The notes under the pieces are model-generated. The model did not search any database. It saw only the letters and a program-made list of their open reading frames with translations, and was not told the DNA's origin. A program made the translations under genes and the position numbers. Source: an uncultured Thermanaerothrix sp. (GTDB lineage: Bacteria; Chloroflexota; Anaerolineae; Anaerolineales; Anaerolineaceae). Taken from it: a stretch of 64,000 nucleotides of DNA. The stretch is taken from assembly GCF_938028735.1 (NCBI RefSeq), contig NZ_CALIMF010000015.1:82118-146117 (forward strand). Reading direction: 5' to 3'. Numbering within the stretch: the first letter of the stretch is position 1; each line of letters begins with the position of its first letter. This document shows, one piece after another, positions 16,074-24,838 of this stretch.

Positions 16074-16541
16074 TCAACTCGTTCCAGGGGGGAACTTTTC
16101 TTCTTGGGCTTTTTCGCGTTGAAACTGTTGGCGAATTTCATCCAGACGATTGGCCAGACTGCCTAGAACTCCGTTCACAAAGCGAGGAGTGCTATCGGAG
16201 CCAAAGGTTTTGGCCAGCTCGATGGCCTCATTGATGGCTACTTTCACTGGCGTGCATCCGGCAACTGCAAATTCCCACAAAGCGATGCGCAGGATATTGC
16301 GATCAATGACCGAAATCTGGTCTAATGGCCATTCGGGCGCGTGTTGCGCGATATATCGATCAAGTTTGTCTATTATGGGATAAACACCGAAGACAATTTG
16401 ACGACTAAACTCTGCCAGCTCGGGTTCAAGGTGTTCTTCAGCCAAGCGCTGTTCAAGCGCTTGCCCAGGCGTGTGTTGGGTAAGGTCGCATTCGTAAAGA
16501 ACTTGAAGCGCGATGCTGCGAGCTTTGGTTCGCTGCTTCAT
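16074..16541 (-). CDS. nusB: Transcription antitermination factor NusB
   Basis: A 155-residue protein matching NusB over its length: TKARSIALQVLYECDLTQ at the N-terminus and VIDRNILRIALWEFAV ... VAINEAIELAKTFGSDSTPRFVNGVLGSLA at the C-terminus. NusB binds boxA RNA with NusE (S10) and supports rRNA antitermination. Here it follows an Asp23 family gene, an arrangement also common in Gram-positive bacteria. Confidence 0.95.
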   Translation of the reverse strand: MKQRTKARSIALQVLYECDLTQHTPGQALEQRLAEEHLEPELAEFSRQIVFGVYPIIDKLDRYIAQHAPEWPLDQISVIDRNILRIALWEFAVAGCTPVKVAINEAIELAKTFGSDSTPRFVNGVLGSLANRLDEIRQQFQREKAQEEKFPPGTS

Positions 16542-16559
16542 ATGTAGCTAGGCGTGTGT

Positions 16560-16898
16560 CTAATACTGGATATCTTCAATGTGAACATTGACCCTTCCGA
16601 CTTCCATACCCACCATTTCTGTGATAGCGCGCGCTACCTGAGCCTGAATGTTGCGCGCTACTTCACGCACATTGACCTCACGGTTTAGGATGACAAAGAT
16701 GTCAATATAGATTTTGCCATCCTCTACGTCAATTTTGACTCCCTCGCTAACGCCGCGATCGAATAAGCGATTGACCTCGCCAGGATGCGCGGCAAGGCGA
16801 TTAACACCGGGAACGCCCAAGGTCGTTAAACGGGCAATGGTAACCAGTACTTCAGGAGCAACTGTAGTTTTTCCGGGGGGGCGACTATGCGCTACCAT
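16560..16898 (-). CDS. Asp23/Gls24 family protein
   Basis: A 112-residue Asp23/Gls24 protein: VAPEVLVTIARLTTLGVPGVNRLA, then YIDIFVILNREVNVREVARNIQAQVARAITEMVGMEVGRVNVHI. Family members are linked to envelope stress or cell-surface functions, and this domain commonly sits just upstream of nusB, as here. The start ATG 16898 has GGAGG close by. A TATAAT (16932-16937, minus strand) lies at suitable distance upstream but has no recognisable -35 partner. Confidence 0.88.
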   Translation of the reverse strand: MVAHSRPPGKTTVAPEVLVTIARLTTLGVPGVNRLAAHPGEVNRLFDRGVSEGVKIDVEDGKIYIDIFVILNREVNVREVARNIQAQVARAITEMVGMEVGRVNVHIEDIQY

Positions 16899-16993
16899 CC
16901 TGCCTCCAGATTGGAAACGATTTTCATGATTATTATAACCTCAAAGCTCAATTGCCCGGTATGAAGATCCGTCTGACCTAGATTCTGATCTTT

Positions 16994-17134
16994 TTAGGCC
17001 ACAGGACATTCCTTGTGAGGCGTGTACGTAAGCATTTTATCGGCTGTGTCGAATACACAACCAAACTTTTGATAGTGTGGGTTGACATAATACGGTCGGT
17101 GGCGTTTAATAAACTCTGGCTTTCCTAAAATCAT
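16994..17134 (-). pseudogene. Small ORF or gene remnant in the gap upstream of gntK
   Basis: A 46-codon frame from ATG 17134 to TAA 16994 has a protein-like composition: it includes KPEFIKRHRPYYVNPHYQKF, two cysteines and the closing HKECPVA. The frame remains open another ~19 codons upstream (LLYTLGLLKA precedes the Met) before a stop, with no start codon of the usual kind and no Shine-Dalgarno, so it may be the 3' remnant of a longer gene. No family recognised. The rest of 16899-17226 shows no other feature except a possible -10 for the Asp23 gene. Confidence 0.3.
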
Positions 17135-17226
17135 TGCTTTGAGTAGACCTAGAGTATACAACAGGAAGCGAACTGTTATTTCGTATAGCCATTATCAACC
17201 AAAGTAAGAACAATAACCTAAAATAC

Positions 17227-17727
17227 ATGAAAGCACCGCGGTTTTTTATCATTATGGGAGTGGCCGGCAGTGGTAAAACCACGATTGGGCGGGCTTTAGC
17301 TGCCGCTCTTGGGTGGGAATTTTATGATGGGGATGATTTTCATCCCCCTGAAAACATTGCCAAAATGGCCGCGGGCATCCCCCTGGACGATGTAGATCGT
17401 CTCCCATGGTTGTATTCCCTGCGTGATATCATTGCTTCTCGCTTGAACCAAGAGAGAGCGTTAGTTTTAGCCTGCTCTGCACTTAAAGAGCGTTACCGCC
17501 AAATCTTATTGAGTGGGAATGAGGGCGGGCAGGTTGTGTATCTCAAGGGCAGTTATGAGTTGATCCATTCACGGATGGTGGAGCGTTCCGGTCATTTTAT
17601 GAAACCCGAGCTGCTTCAAAGTCAATTCGAGACACTGGAAGAGCCAATTAATGCTGTAATTGTAGATGTAAGTCGCTCGGTTGATGAGATTGTGAGCGAT
17701 ATCCTTGCCACATGTTTTGTGCCGTGA
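17227..17727 (+). CDS. gntK: Gluconokinase
   Basis: A 166-residue P-loop kinase of the GntK family, phosphorylating gluconate to 6-phosphogluconate. The Walker A motif is GVAGSGKTTIGRALA, followed by the diagnostic FYDGDDFHPPENIAKMAAGIPLDDVDRLPWL and LACSALKERYRQIL. The length is typical. The gene stands alone; no gluconate transporter or Entner-Doudoroff genes are nearby. Confidence 0.93.
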   Translation: MKAPRFFIIMGVAGSGKTTIGRALAAALGWEFYDGDDFHPPENIAKMAAGIPLDDVDRLPWLYSLRDIIASRLNQERALVLACSALKERYRQILLSGNEGGQVVYLKGSYELIHSRMVERSGHFMKPELLQSQFETLEEPINAVIVDVSRSVDEIVSDILATCFVP

Positions 17728-18063
17728 GTTAACTTTGGCAAGGATTGGCTCAGGGTGAGTTGAGCAGATTTTTAGGGGGAAATTTCTCGTATCTTATGGC
17801 AATTGATTGCAGAACCGTCAGATTAGCCTGGGGGCGAGGGGCATAATTATCGCAATATTATCATGGCAGAACACTATCGGCATAGGTGTTCCTTATGCCC
17901 TAGATTGCTCGCATGCTAAGGTTGTTCATCCCTTACTACCTCTAGTAGAAATTCGACTGTAAAGCTCTAAGAGGCTTGTGAGTGAGTTAATTTCACCTTT
18001 ATATTCATCTTCCATAATGAGCTGATAACAGGTAAAATGTTATTGTAATGAAAGGAAATCCGC
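17728..18063. other. Intergenic region before the SARP-type regulator
   Basis: 336 nt without a convincing gene. A possible promoter for the regulator is TTCACC (17995-18000) with TAATGA 17 nt downstream; it is a weak match. Nearer the gene, GATAACA and TGTTATT form an imperfect inverted repeat around 18023-18045 that could be an operator. Both are suggestions only. Confidence 0.3.
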
Positions 18064-21000
18064 ATGCAAGCGGAGGAATCCACCCGCCCGAGTCTAGTTG
18101 TCTACCTTTTTGGGCGGCCGGAAGTTTTTCGGGACAACCAACTTTTACCGCCTCTCGCAACGCAAAAAACTCAATCCCTTCTGGCTTACCTGATCATTCA
18201 TCGCAATCGCTCTCATCTGCGCGATGAACTCGCCGCACTTTTTTGGGGCGATCGGGACGATGTTCATGCACGCCATTCCTTAACCACAGCCTTGTGGCGT
18301 ATTCGCAGACTGCTGGGCAAGGAATATCTCCTGGCTGATTCAGTTAGCGTGCAATTTGATCCTAATAGCTCATTTTGGCTTGACGTAGCCGAGTTTGAGA
18401 AACGGGTGAAGAGGTCTTCACATGAACCAGTAGACCTAGCTCTCGCGGTTGATCTATATCGTGGTGACCTGCTTGAAGGGTTTTATGACGATTGGTGCCT
18501 TGAAGAACGTTATTACTTGGAAGCCTTGTATCTGGATGCGTTGAAGCGCCTATTGGATTGGCATGAAGCGCAGGGTAACGCTCAGGAAGTATTAGTCTAC
18601 GCACAGAAATACCTTGTTCACGATCCATTAATGCAAAACGTGCACCTTGCAGCGGTGCGTGCCCTTGTCACATTGGGGGATCTGACTGGGGCACGGCGTC
18701 AATGGCAACTCTACTGCGAAACACTCCAGCAAGAACTCCACGCTCTTCCTACCCCCGAAACACTTAAACAAGCGGAAAATCTGCTGGGCGCATATTTCAC
18801 GGTTCCGCTATCGCTTGGACCCGTTGGGGTGAAGACCCCGCCACATTGGGATGTTCTTGATCGGCCGCCTTTTGTGGGTCGTGGGCGTGAGATGAATGCG
18901 CTTCAAGCGTGCTGGGAGCAAGCAATCAAAGGGCATGGACATGTAGTTCTCATTAGTGGCGAAGCCGGTGTGGGGAAGACGCGCTTAACCGAAGAATTTG
19001 CTGCTTTGGTGCGTTGGCATGGTGGAGTGGTGGCGCATGGGCGTTGTTACGAGTCGGAGCGCATCTTGCCGCACCAGTTGTTAACAGAAATCCTGCAAGA
19101 GTTGATCCAGCAGGAGGGGCAATTGTGGCTGGAGCTGCCAATTTGGACACGGAATGAACTGGCGCGCCTTATACCAGAACTGTACCTCCCGACCCAATCT
19201 GCTCCTCTACCCAGTTCTATGTTGCCAGATCGGCAAGCTATCTTGTTTCATGCAGCGACTATGCTTATCCGTCAGTTTGCATCTCGCACCCCCTTGTTGG
19301 TGGTGCTGGAAGACCTGCACTGGGCAACTGAGACAACCCTTGCTGCGATTCATTACCTAGTGCGGCAGACCTTTGATGTCCCTGTGCTTTACCTTGCCAC
19401 ATTTCGCCCAGAAGGTGTCCTTCAGACCCATACACTCACCGACACGACCGCCCAATTGGTGCGTGATGGGCTGGCAAAGCACCTTTTGTTGGAACGACTT
19501 CCGATAGAGGCAGTTGCCGATCTGGTCCAGCGCACAATGAATTATAAAGCAGCGGATATAAAGCGCTTATATGAGCACACCCAAGGGAATGCCTTTTTCA
19601 CAATTGAAACACTACGTGCTCTTGCTGTAACCCCATTTTCTGAAGGTACTTTGCCTATACCTGATACTGTGCGTGACCTCATTCAATCACGACTAGGGCG
19701 GCTCTCCCCATTAGCCCGCGAATGGATCACCTTTGCAGCGGTTGCAGGGCGTTCTTTTGATCTCGATCTTGTCCGTTGCGCCACCGGAGTGGATGAAGAT
19801 ACTGCCCTCGAAGTGGTGGATGAGTTGCTGCAGCGCGGATTTCTATGTGAAGGAAGCGGTGCTACCGGTAGTGATTATGAGTTCATACACCATCTGGTTC
19901 ACGAGACAACCTACTTGGGCATTCACCATCGAAAACGGCAGCGGCTACATCGTTTGATTGGAGAGGCAATAGAAAGACTATATGGGGACGTTGCTTCGGT
20001 ATCGGCTGATCTGGCGCACCACTTTGATGCTGGCGGCGAAATGAAGAGAGCTTTGCATTACCACGGTTTGGCAGCGCAGAGGGCTATATCAGTATTTGCA
20101 TGGCAAGAAGCGGAGGAGCACTTGAAGCGGATGCTGGGGTTGATAGAGCGATTGGACCCCGGGTGTAATTCTGCAGAATATCTGCATCGTCGCAGTCAAA
20201 TACTGATCGATCGAGCCGAACTGTGTTCTCTTCAGGCGCGACTGGAGGAACGCGATGCCCATCTAGAGGCACTAAGGATGCTTGCCGAGAGCAGTGGCGA
20301 CGCTTACGTTCGTTTACAAACTAAGGTCCAACGTGCCCGCTATCTGAATCTAGATTCACAATATGAGCAGGCCATCCAAGTGGCCCAGGAGGGGGTAGTT
20401 CTTGCTGACCGTTTACAGGACAAGGCGACTTATTGTCTCCTGCTAACTCAGATTGGTTTTGCTCATTACTTTTTAGGGAATCCACGATTGGCTCTGACGG
20501 CCCTTGATTCTGCTTTGAGAATGGCGCCGGAAACAGATGATGAGACGCGCAGACACCTCCTTCATATCTTAGGTTACGTGCATTTCCATTTAGGCAATTA
20601 TGGTTGTGCGCTTGCTTATCAGCAAGAGTCTTATACTGCCCATCAAATGATTGGTGATTACAATGGCATGGCTTGGGCTGGCTTGGATATGGCAGCTACT
20701 TTTCAGAAAATGGGACGAATGGCCGAGGCAGAGCAGTGTTTAACCCAGCATCTGAAGTTAGCTCAGCATATCGGCGCTCGCTCCGCAGAAGGCTATGGCT
20801 TGGTTCAGGCGGGCTCTTGGGAATTGTGTCAGGGTCATTATGTAGTTGCGGAAGAAACCTTTCATCAGGCGTTAGCCATCCAGAAAGGGTTGCGCACTGA
20901 ACATGGGCGGGTAGCCGCCGAGATCGGCATTGGTTTCTCTTTATACCATCAGGGTGATGCTGTTGCTGCGCAACATTGGCTGGAGCAAGCCCTTGAACGG

Positions 21001-21561
21001 GCGCGTTCAATCCGGCATCGTCGGAGGATAGTGGAAGCGCTTATCGGGCTGGGATTGGTGGCATGTAGTGTCGGCCAATACCAAATGGCGCACCAGTTCT
21101 TAACGGAAGCGGTCGCCGAAGCACAAGTAAGCGAATGCCGCGGAAACCTGGCCGCCGGGTTGGTAGCGTTGGCTTGCGCGGAGCGTCACCTGGGGAGGCT
21201 TTTGCCGGCCCTTGCAAATGCCTTGGAGGCAGTGCAAATTGCCGATGAGATCGCTGTGCCGGTCCTCAAAATGTGGGCCGAGGTGGAGAGCGGATTGGTT
21301 CGACTCGCACAAGGCGATTCTGAACTGGCCTTAGTGCACACTCAGCGTGCAGTAAATCTTATACCTCAGTGTGACGAGAGCTGGATTGGAACTGAACAGG
21401 TTTACCGTGCCCATTCTCGCGCTCTTCGGGCGCTAGGTCATTTTGAGATAGCCAATGAGGTAGATAGTCTTTCCAGTGGCATCATTGAAGCCAAAGCGTC
21501 TCGGATTCCCCACCCCCAACAACAGCAGCATTACCGTGAATTTGCAAGCCGAGATCCGTGA
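18064..21561 (+). CDS. Large SARP/BTAD-AAA-TPR transcriptional regulator
   Basis: A 1165-residue regulator of three parts. Residues 1-~245 are an OmpR-like winged helix plus BTAD (bacterial transcriptional activation domain): YLFGRPEVFRDNQLL, HSLTTALWRIRRLLG, LALAVDLYRGDLLEGFYDDWC. An AAA/STAND ATPase follows, opening with FVGRGREMNALQACW and a Walker A GEAGVGKTR at ~residue 299, with Walker B in LLVVLEDLHWA. The last ~500 residues are TPR-like repeats (for example residues around YQMAHQFLTEAVAEAQ). Such proteins activate genes in response to an unknown ligand sensed through the repeats. The gene ends with its own strong terminator. Confidence 0.85.
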   Translation: MQAEESTRPSLVVYLFGRPEVFRDNQLLPPLATQKTQSLLAYLIIHRNRSHLRDELAALFWGDRDDVHARHSLTTALWRIRRLLGKEYLLADSVSVQFDPNSSFWLDVAEFEKRVKRSSHEPVDLALAVDLYRGDLLEGFYDDWCLEERYYLEALYLDALKRLLDWHEAQGNAQEVLVYAQKYLVHDPLMQNVHLAAVRALVTLGDLTGARRQWQLYCETLQQELHALPTPETLKQAENLLGAYFTVPLSLGPVGVKTPPHWDVLDRPPFVGRGREMNALQACWEQAIKGHGHVVLISGEAGVGKTRLTEEFAALVRWHGGVVAHGRCYESERILPHQLLTEILQELIQQEGQLWLELPIWTRNELARLIPELYLPTQSAPLPSSMLPDRQAILFHAATMLIRQFASRTPLLVVLEDLHWATETTLAAIHYLVRQTFDVPVLYLATFRPEGVLQTHTLTDTTAQLVRDGLAKHLLLERLPIEAVADLVQRTMNYKAADIKRLYEHTQGNAFFTIETLRALAVTPFSEGTLPIPDTVRDLIQSRLGRLSPLAREWITFAAVAGRSFDLDLVRCATGVDEDTALEVVDELLQRGFLCEGSGATGSDYEFIHHLVHETTYLGIHHRKRQRLHRLIGEAIERLYGDVASVSADLAHHFDAGGEMKRALHYHGLAAQRAISVFAWQEAEEHLKRMLGLIERLDPGCNSAEYLHRRSQILIDRAELCSLQARLEERDAHLEALRMLAESSGDAYVRLQTKVQRARYLNLDSQYEQAIQVAQEGVVLADRLQDKATYCLLLTQIGFAHYFLGNPRLALTALDSALRMAPETDDETRRHLLHILGYVHFHLGNYGCALAYQQESYTAHQMIGDYNGMAWAGLDMAATFQKMGRMAEAEQCLTQHLKLAQHIGARSAEGYGLVQAGSWELCQGHYVVAEETFHQALAIQKGLRTEHGRVAAEIGIGFSLYHQGDAVAAQHWLEQALERARSIRHRRRIVEALIGLGLVACSVGQYQMAHQFLTEAVAEAQVSECRGNLAAGLVALACAERHLGRLLPALANALEAVQIADEIAVPVLKMWAEVESGLVRLAQGDSELALVHTQRAVNLIPQCDESWIGTEQVYRAHSRALRALGHFEIANEVDSLSSGIIEAKASRIPHPQQQQHYREFASRDP

Positions 21562-21607
21562 GTTGAAGGCAAAAAGTAATTTGATTGTTTTTTGACACCC
21601 CTCTGCT

Positions 21608-21642
21608 AGACTGCTCTTTGAAAGAGCAGTCTTTTCTTTTTT
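21608..21642 (+). terminator. Intrinsic terminator of the regulator gene
   Basis: AGACTGCTC and GAGCAGTCT form a 9-bp stem (extendable through TTTGAAA) followed at once by TTTTCTTTTTT. It is the most canonical rho-independent terminator in the window and begins ~47 nt after the regulator's stop codon. Confidence 0.9.
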
Positions 21643-21651
21643 GGAGATTAC

Positions 21652-21864
21652 ATGTCTCGCCATATGCAAGAGTCACAACATACCTTTGTCGTTCGTTTCT
21701 GGTGGGAATGGGAACGGGGTGAATCGACAGATCAGACAATGGGTTGGCGCGGACGCATTCAGCATGTGCAAAGTGGTGAAGGGATCACGTTTCGGGAGAT
21801 GAACCAACTACTTACCTTTATTGAGGGCTATATAACTCCCCTTCCATCACCACCCCGGGATTAA
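21652..21864 (+). CDS. Small conserved-looking hypothetical protein
   Basis: A 70-residue protein without a recognised Pfam family. It has an aromatic, charged core (FVVRFWWEWERG, then WRGRIQHVQSGEGITFREMNQLLTFIEGYI) that I associate with short uncharacterised proteins of Chloroflexota. GGAG lies 6 nt before ATG 21652, just after the terminator of the previous gene, so it likely has its own transcript or reads through. The pattern of a beta-hairpin followed by a helix suggests a small folded domain. Function unknown. Confidence 0.6.
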   Translation: MSRHMQESQHTFVVRFWWEWERGESTDQTMGWRGRIQHVQSGEGITFREMNQLLTFIEGYITPLPSPPRD

Positions 21865-22053
21865 ACAAGCCAATGAAAGGAGGTACAACACGGGGTTAAG
21901 CAAAATCTGGTTTATTACAGATAATGAGGCTCGGTTTGCGAAAAGCGGTGTGCTACATGTACAAGGAAAGGACCAGCGCGGTGTTTTATCATTTACGCCG
22001 CAGGCTGTCCTTCTCTCAAAAATGGAATCTGAATGGAAAGGAGGTAAACGAGA

Positions 22054-22368
22054 ATGGTGCTCTATGTCGTAAAGTGGGACATCCACCCGGATAAAACCGA
22101 TGCTTATTTGCAGTGGCTTGGCAATTCAATTCCCCGTACTTTGGCAATTCCAGGCGTGGTTGAATTTCGAGGATATCGTGGAGCCATTGGCGCGCCGCAG
22201 ATTGTAGCCACTTATGAGTTTGCGGATATGGCAGCCTGGGCAGCCTGGTATATGACCGAAGATGCGCAGAAGGTATGGACCGAATTGCACACCCTAGCCC
22301 TGAATGTAGCGGCCGAACTTTGGAATCCATCACCGACTGTACCTACACCCATCCGTCCTGGTGGATGA
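22054..22368 (+). CDS. Dimeric alpha-beta barrel (antibiotic biosynthesis monooxygenase-like) protein
   Basis: A 104-residue protein with the ferredoxin-like alpha/beta barrel pattern: VLYVVKWDIHPDKTDAYLQWL, then IPGVVEFRGYRGAIGAPQIVATYEFADMAAWAAWY. These resemble ABM-type proteins, many of which have no known catalytic role. AGGAGG is placed 9 nt before ATG 22054. The preceding 190 nt (21865-22053) contain a second AGGAGG near 21880 but no gene behind it, only an eight-codon frame. Confidence 0.7.
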   Translation: MVLYVVKWDIHPDKTDAYLQWLGNSIPRTLAIPGVVEFRGYRGAIGAPQIVATYEFADMAAWAAWYMTEDAQKVWTELHTLALNVAAELWNPSPTVPTPIRPGG

Positions 22369-22482
22369 GCCCTAGTGTCGAATGGCGGAGAGGTAAGAAA
22401 ACCCGACAGTTTTTCCAGGTTTACCTGTCTGCCGCGAATTCAGAAAAGAATCAGACTATTAAGCTATAAGGAGTGAAAGGCC

Positions 22483-22914
22483 ATGGCGAAGATTGAAAAA
22501 ACCATCTTGATCAATGCTCCTGTCGAGAAGGTCTTCGGGTTTATGTCTCAACCTGAAAACCTGCCCAGAATCTGGCCCAGCCTGCAGGAGATCAGGAATG
22601 TGCAGTCCTTACCCAATGGTGGTTATTCCTATGACTGGACCTATAAAATGGCGGGCATCCGTTTTGATGGGAAAGCGGAATGGGTTGAGTTTGTCAAGAA
22701 TGAACGCATTCTCGATAAGAATGAGAGCAGCATCCCCAGCACCTTCATCTGGAGCTTTCAGGCAAAGGAGGGCGGCACACAAGTAACGCTGAACGTCGAA
22801 TACACCATCCCGGGTTCAGTGACGAACAAACTGGCTGAGCCGATTATCCATAAGGTGAATGAACAGGAAGCGTTAACTGTTTTGGCAAACTTGAAGGCGT
22901 ATATGGAAGGATAA
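22483..22914 (+). CDS. SRPBCC (START-like) family protein
   Basis: A 143-residue helix-grip protein: IEKTILINAPVEKVFGFMSQPENLPRIWPSL at the N-terminus, central GKAEWVEFVKNERI and a C-terminal helix after VTNKLAEPIIHKVNEQEAL. Members bind hydrophobic ligands or act as cyclases; no specific function can be given. AAGGAG lies well placed before ATG 22483. A hairpin follows the stop codon. Confidence 0.82.
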   Translation: MAKIEKTILINAPVEKVFGFMSQPENLPRIWPSLQEIRNVQSLPNGGYSYDWTYKMAGIRFDGKAEWVEFVKNERILDKNESSIPSTFIWSFQAKEGGTQVTLNVEYTIPGSVTNKLAEPIIHKVNEQEALTVLANLKAYMEG

Positions 22915-22920
22915 AATGGT

Positions 22921-22953
22921 TCCGCCGGTAGGGGCTTTTTATCTGCCGGCGGA
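22921..22953 (+). terminator. Hairpin after the SRPBCC gene
   Basis: TCCGCCGG (22921-22928) pairs with CCGGCGGA (22946-22953) across a 17-nt loop that itself contains CTTTTT. It starts 6 nt after the stop codon. No U-tract follows the stem, so it may be a terminator of the non-canonical type or a 3' protecting hairpin. The remaining sequence to 23118 shows no gene. Confidence 0.45.
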
Positions 22954-23118
22954 CACCCACTCTACGTAATAGAATCAAGGATTTTGAGGAAATTTCCATT
23001 GTGTATCGTGATCTATTCGTGCTCACCAACGGAACAATTCTCTTGTTTATGGCTGTCTTTTTTACTAGCGAATGATAACACTTTACATCCACTGAATATG
23101 TGAACTGAAGTGGAAGCC

Positions 23119-23147
23119 TTGACGATCCTTCTAGAGCATGATAAACT
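23119..23147 (+). promoter_or_regulatory. Promoter of tRNA-Asp
   Basis: TTGACG (23119-23124) and TAAACT (23142-23147) with 17-nt spacing, ending 11 nt before the tRNA 5' end. Position and match fit a housekeeping tRNA promoter. Confidence 0.65.
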
Positions 23148-23158
23148 ATCGCTCGGTT

Positions 23159-23231
23159 GGGGGCGTGGTGTAGCGGTTAACATGCGGCCCTGTCAAGGCC
23201 GAGATCGCGGGTTCGAATCCCGTCGCTCCCG
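23159..23231 (+). tRNA. tRNA-Asp (anticodon GTC)
   Basis: A 73-nt cloverleaf: acceptor GGGGGCG pairs with CGCTCCC (one G-T pair); the D arm includes AGCGGTTA; the anticodon arm is CGGCC-CTGTCAA-GGCCG with anticodon GTC; the T arm is GCGGG-TTCGAAT-CCCGT; the discriminator is G, as expected for tRNA-Asp. The CCA end is not encoded. A promoter precedes it and a terminator follows 17 nt downstream. Confidence 0.95.
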
Positions 23232-23247
23232 CTGCCGATGTTCAAAG

Positions 23248-23270
23248 ACCGGGTTGTGACCCCGGTTTTT
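23248..23270 (+). terminator. Intrinsic terminator after tRNA-Asp
   Basis: ACCGGG (23248-23253) pairs with CCCGGT (23261-23266) around a 7-nt loop and is followed by TTTT. It closes the single-gene tRNA transcript. Confidence 0.8.
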
Positions 23271-23345
23271 GATTTTCTCCGCGAATTCCTTTTGCTCTTT
23301 CCATGGTGGTTGGTTCTAGACTCAAAAATGCAGGAGGCATGTTCT

Positions 23346-24143
23346 TTGATCAAGCCCCCCATGATGCTCTTGAGCCTTTTGCTTCTCTCCGCTTGTTCGT
23401 CCTTCGGTTTGTCCCAGCCGTTACCGGTGGAAATGGCGAGTACCCCGCTTACGGTTACCGCCTCTCTAACCCCCTCGCCTTCATTGACGATCACACCCAC
23501 TCTTACCTTTTCTCAAACTCCCACCTGTACGGGCACGCCTACCATTACCCATACCCCCACCATTACTTCAACGTCCACTATTACCCTTACCCCCACCTTT
23601 GTTTTCCCCGAAGTCACGGTTAAGGTTCAAGCCCATTGCCGCTATGGCCCGGCACGCGCCTTTCTGCATGCAGCCGATCTGTATCCTGGTGATCATGGCA
23701 CTGTACGTGGCCGGTATCGGTATAGTGCCTGGCTATATGTGAAGTTTGATAAGCTCAAGTATTTTTGCTGGGTCTCACCTTCTGTAATCGAAGTAACAGG
23801 AGATATTACAAAGATTTATTTCACTGAGCCGCGATTGCCCGGACCAAGTGTATTGTATCCACCGCCAAATGATGTTCAGGCGATTCGGGATGGAACGCAA
23901 GTTACTGTGTCCTGGAGTCGCGTATCAATGACCGAGGACGATGATCGGGGGTATCTCCTCGATGTTTTTGTTTGTCAGCAAGGTAACCTGATCTGGTGGC
24001 CTGTAGCGTTATCTGACCAATATCAGACCACTCACACGTTTATTGACGAACCGGGGTGCTCTCAACCTTCGGGGGGTGTACTTTATACGGTTGAGAAACA
24101 CGGCTACTCTCATCCGGTTGCCATTCCGTGGCCCTCACCTTGA
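23346..24143 (+). CDS. Lipoprotein with Thr/Pro-rich linker and SH3-like domain
   Basis: I place the start at TTG 23346, with AGGAGG 8 nt upstream, because it yields a compact signal peptide (MIKPPMMLLSLLLLSAC) with a lipobox at LLSAC; the frame itself is open further upstream into the tRNA terminator, which is implausible. After the lipid-anchored Cys come ~50 residues of Thr/Pro/Ser-rich low-complexity linker (repeats of TPT/TIT type), then a bacterial SH3-like region (VKVQAHCRYGPARAFLHAADLYPGDHGTV) and a C-terminal beta-rich module (TQVTVSWSRVSM). The architecture is typical of Chloroflexota surface lipoproteins. Function unknown. Confidence 0.7.
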   Translation: MIKPPMMLLSLLLLSACSSFGLSQPLPVEMASTPLTVTASLTPSPSLTITPTLTFSQTPTCTGTPTITHTPTITSTSTITLTPTFVFPEVTVKVQAHCRYGPARAFLHAADLYPGDHGTVRGRYRYSAWLYVKFDKLKYFCWVSPSVIEVTGDITKIYFTEPRLPGPSVLYPPPNDVQAIRDGTQVTVSWSRVSMTEDDDRGYLLDVFVCQQGNLIWWPVALSDQYQTTHTFIDEPGCSQPSGGVLYTVEKHGYSHPVAIPWPSP

Positions 24144-24151
24144 AAAGTACT

Positions 24152-24817
24152 CTAGCGAGGTAGAGGTTTGGGGCCGTAGCGTGAGAGATAGGCCTCACGC
24201 AGGGCTATGCATTCGGCTTCGTCGAGAGTTTTCACTTGTGCACCCATGGCACGTGCAAGAATCACCAGACGTGCTGATGTCTCGGCGGCAAGGGTGGTGC
24301 TATAAGCCTGTTCCAGGTTAGGTCCTACGGTGACCAGCCCATGATTAGCCATGACACAAGCTACCCCTGTTTTGCCCATCGCTTTCTGAGTAACTTCTGC
24401 CACTTCTTCGGTGCCAGGCCGAGCATAGGGCGCCACTGGAACGGGCCCAGAGAGTAGAGTGGCCGACTCAATCAGTACCATTGGGATGGGCTCGTAAATG
24501 ATCCCAAACACTGAGGCATAAGGGGCATGCGTGTGAATTACGGCTCTAACATCTGGGCGCGTATGGTAAAACTGCATGTGCAAAGCAATCTCGCTGGTGG
24601 GCTGCCACTTTCCCTCAATGATTTTCCGGTTCAGATCAATCACGACAATGTCCTCTGGGGTGCGCAGATGATAAGGGACAGCGCTGGGAGTAATGGCAAT
24701 CAGCCTACTGTCTACGTCTATGGCGCTGATGTTTCCCTGTCCTCCATGTGCCAAACCGTTGACAACCATACGATTACCAATTTCTACTATTTGCTCACGC
24801 AGATCTCTGAGGATCAT
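24152..24817 (-). CDS. Class II aldolase (fuculose-phosphate aldolase-like)
   Basis: A 221-residue zinc-dependent class II aldolase/adducin protein. The metal ligands are visible in AVIHTHAPYAS (His-x-His) and VMANHGLVTVG (His); the general acid/base Glu lies in TSEIALHMQ. The N-terminal GGQGNISAID is the phosphate-binding block. The family cleaves fuculose-, rhamnulose- or 5-deoxyribulose-1-phosphate to DHAP plus an aldehyde. Directly upstream in the same direction (21 nt) is an MtnA-like isomerase, so the likely substrate is 5-(methylthio)- or 5-deoxyribulose-1-phosphate, as in the known DHAP-shunt type pathways. MtnB dehydratases share this fold, but the rest of the classical MtnC/D route is absent here. 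Confidence 0.82.
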   Translation of the reverse strand: MILRDLREQIVEIGNRMVVNGLAHGGQGNISAIDVDSRLIAITPSAVPYHLRTPEDIVVIDLNRKIIEGKWQPTSEIALHMQFYHTRPDVRAVIHTHAPYASVFGIIYEPIPMVLIESATLLSGPVPVAPYARPGTEEVAEVTQKAMGKTGVACVMANHGLVTVGPNLEQAYSTTLAAETSARLVILARAMGAQVKTLDEAECIALREAYLSRYGPKPLPR

Positions 24818-24838
24818 AGCTAAACCTCTGACTTTATT

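Noticed and set aside
21865..22053. Short gene after the AGGAGG near 21880
   Set aside because: The only frame near it is eight codons (from ATG 21874) and overlaps the Shine-Dalgarno itself; no longer frame begins at suitable distance.
23238..23345. Longer N-terminus for the SH3-like lipoprotein
   Set aside because: It would begin between the tRNA and its terminator and bury the signal peptide; TTG 23346 has AGGAGG at 8 nt and gives a proper lipobox-bearing signal.
23450..23615. CRISPR-like or minisatellite array in the lipoprotein gene
   Set aside because: The CA/CT-rich repetition encodes a Thr/Pro linker, lacks fixed-length spacers and stays in frame.
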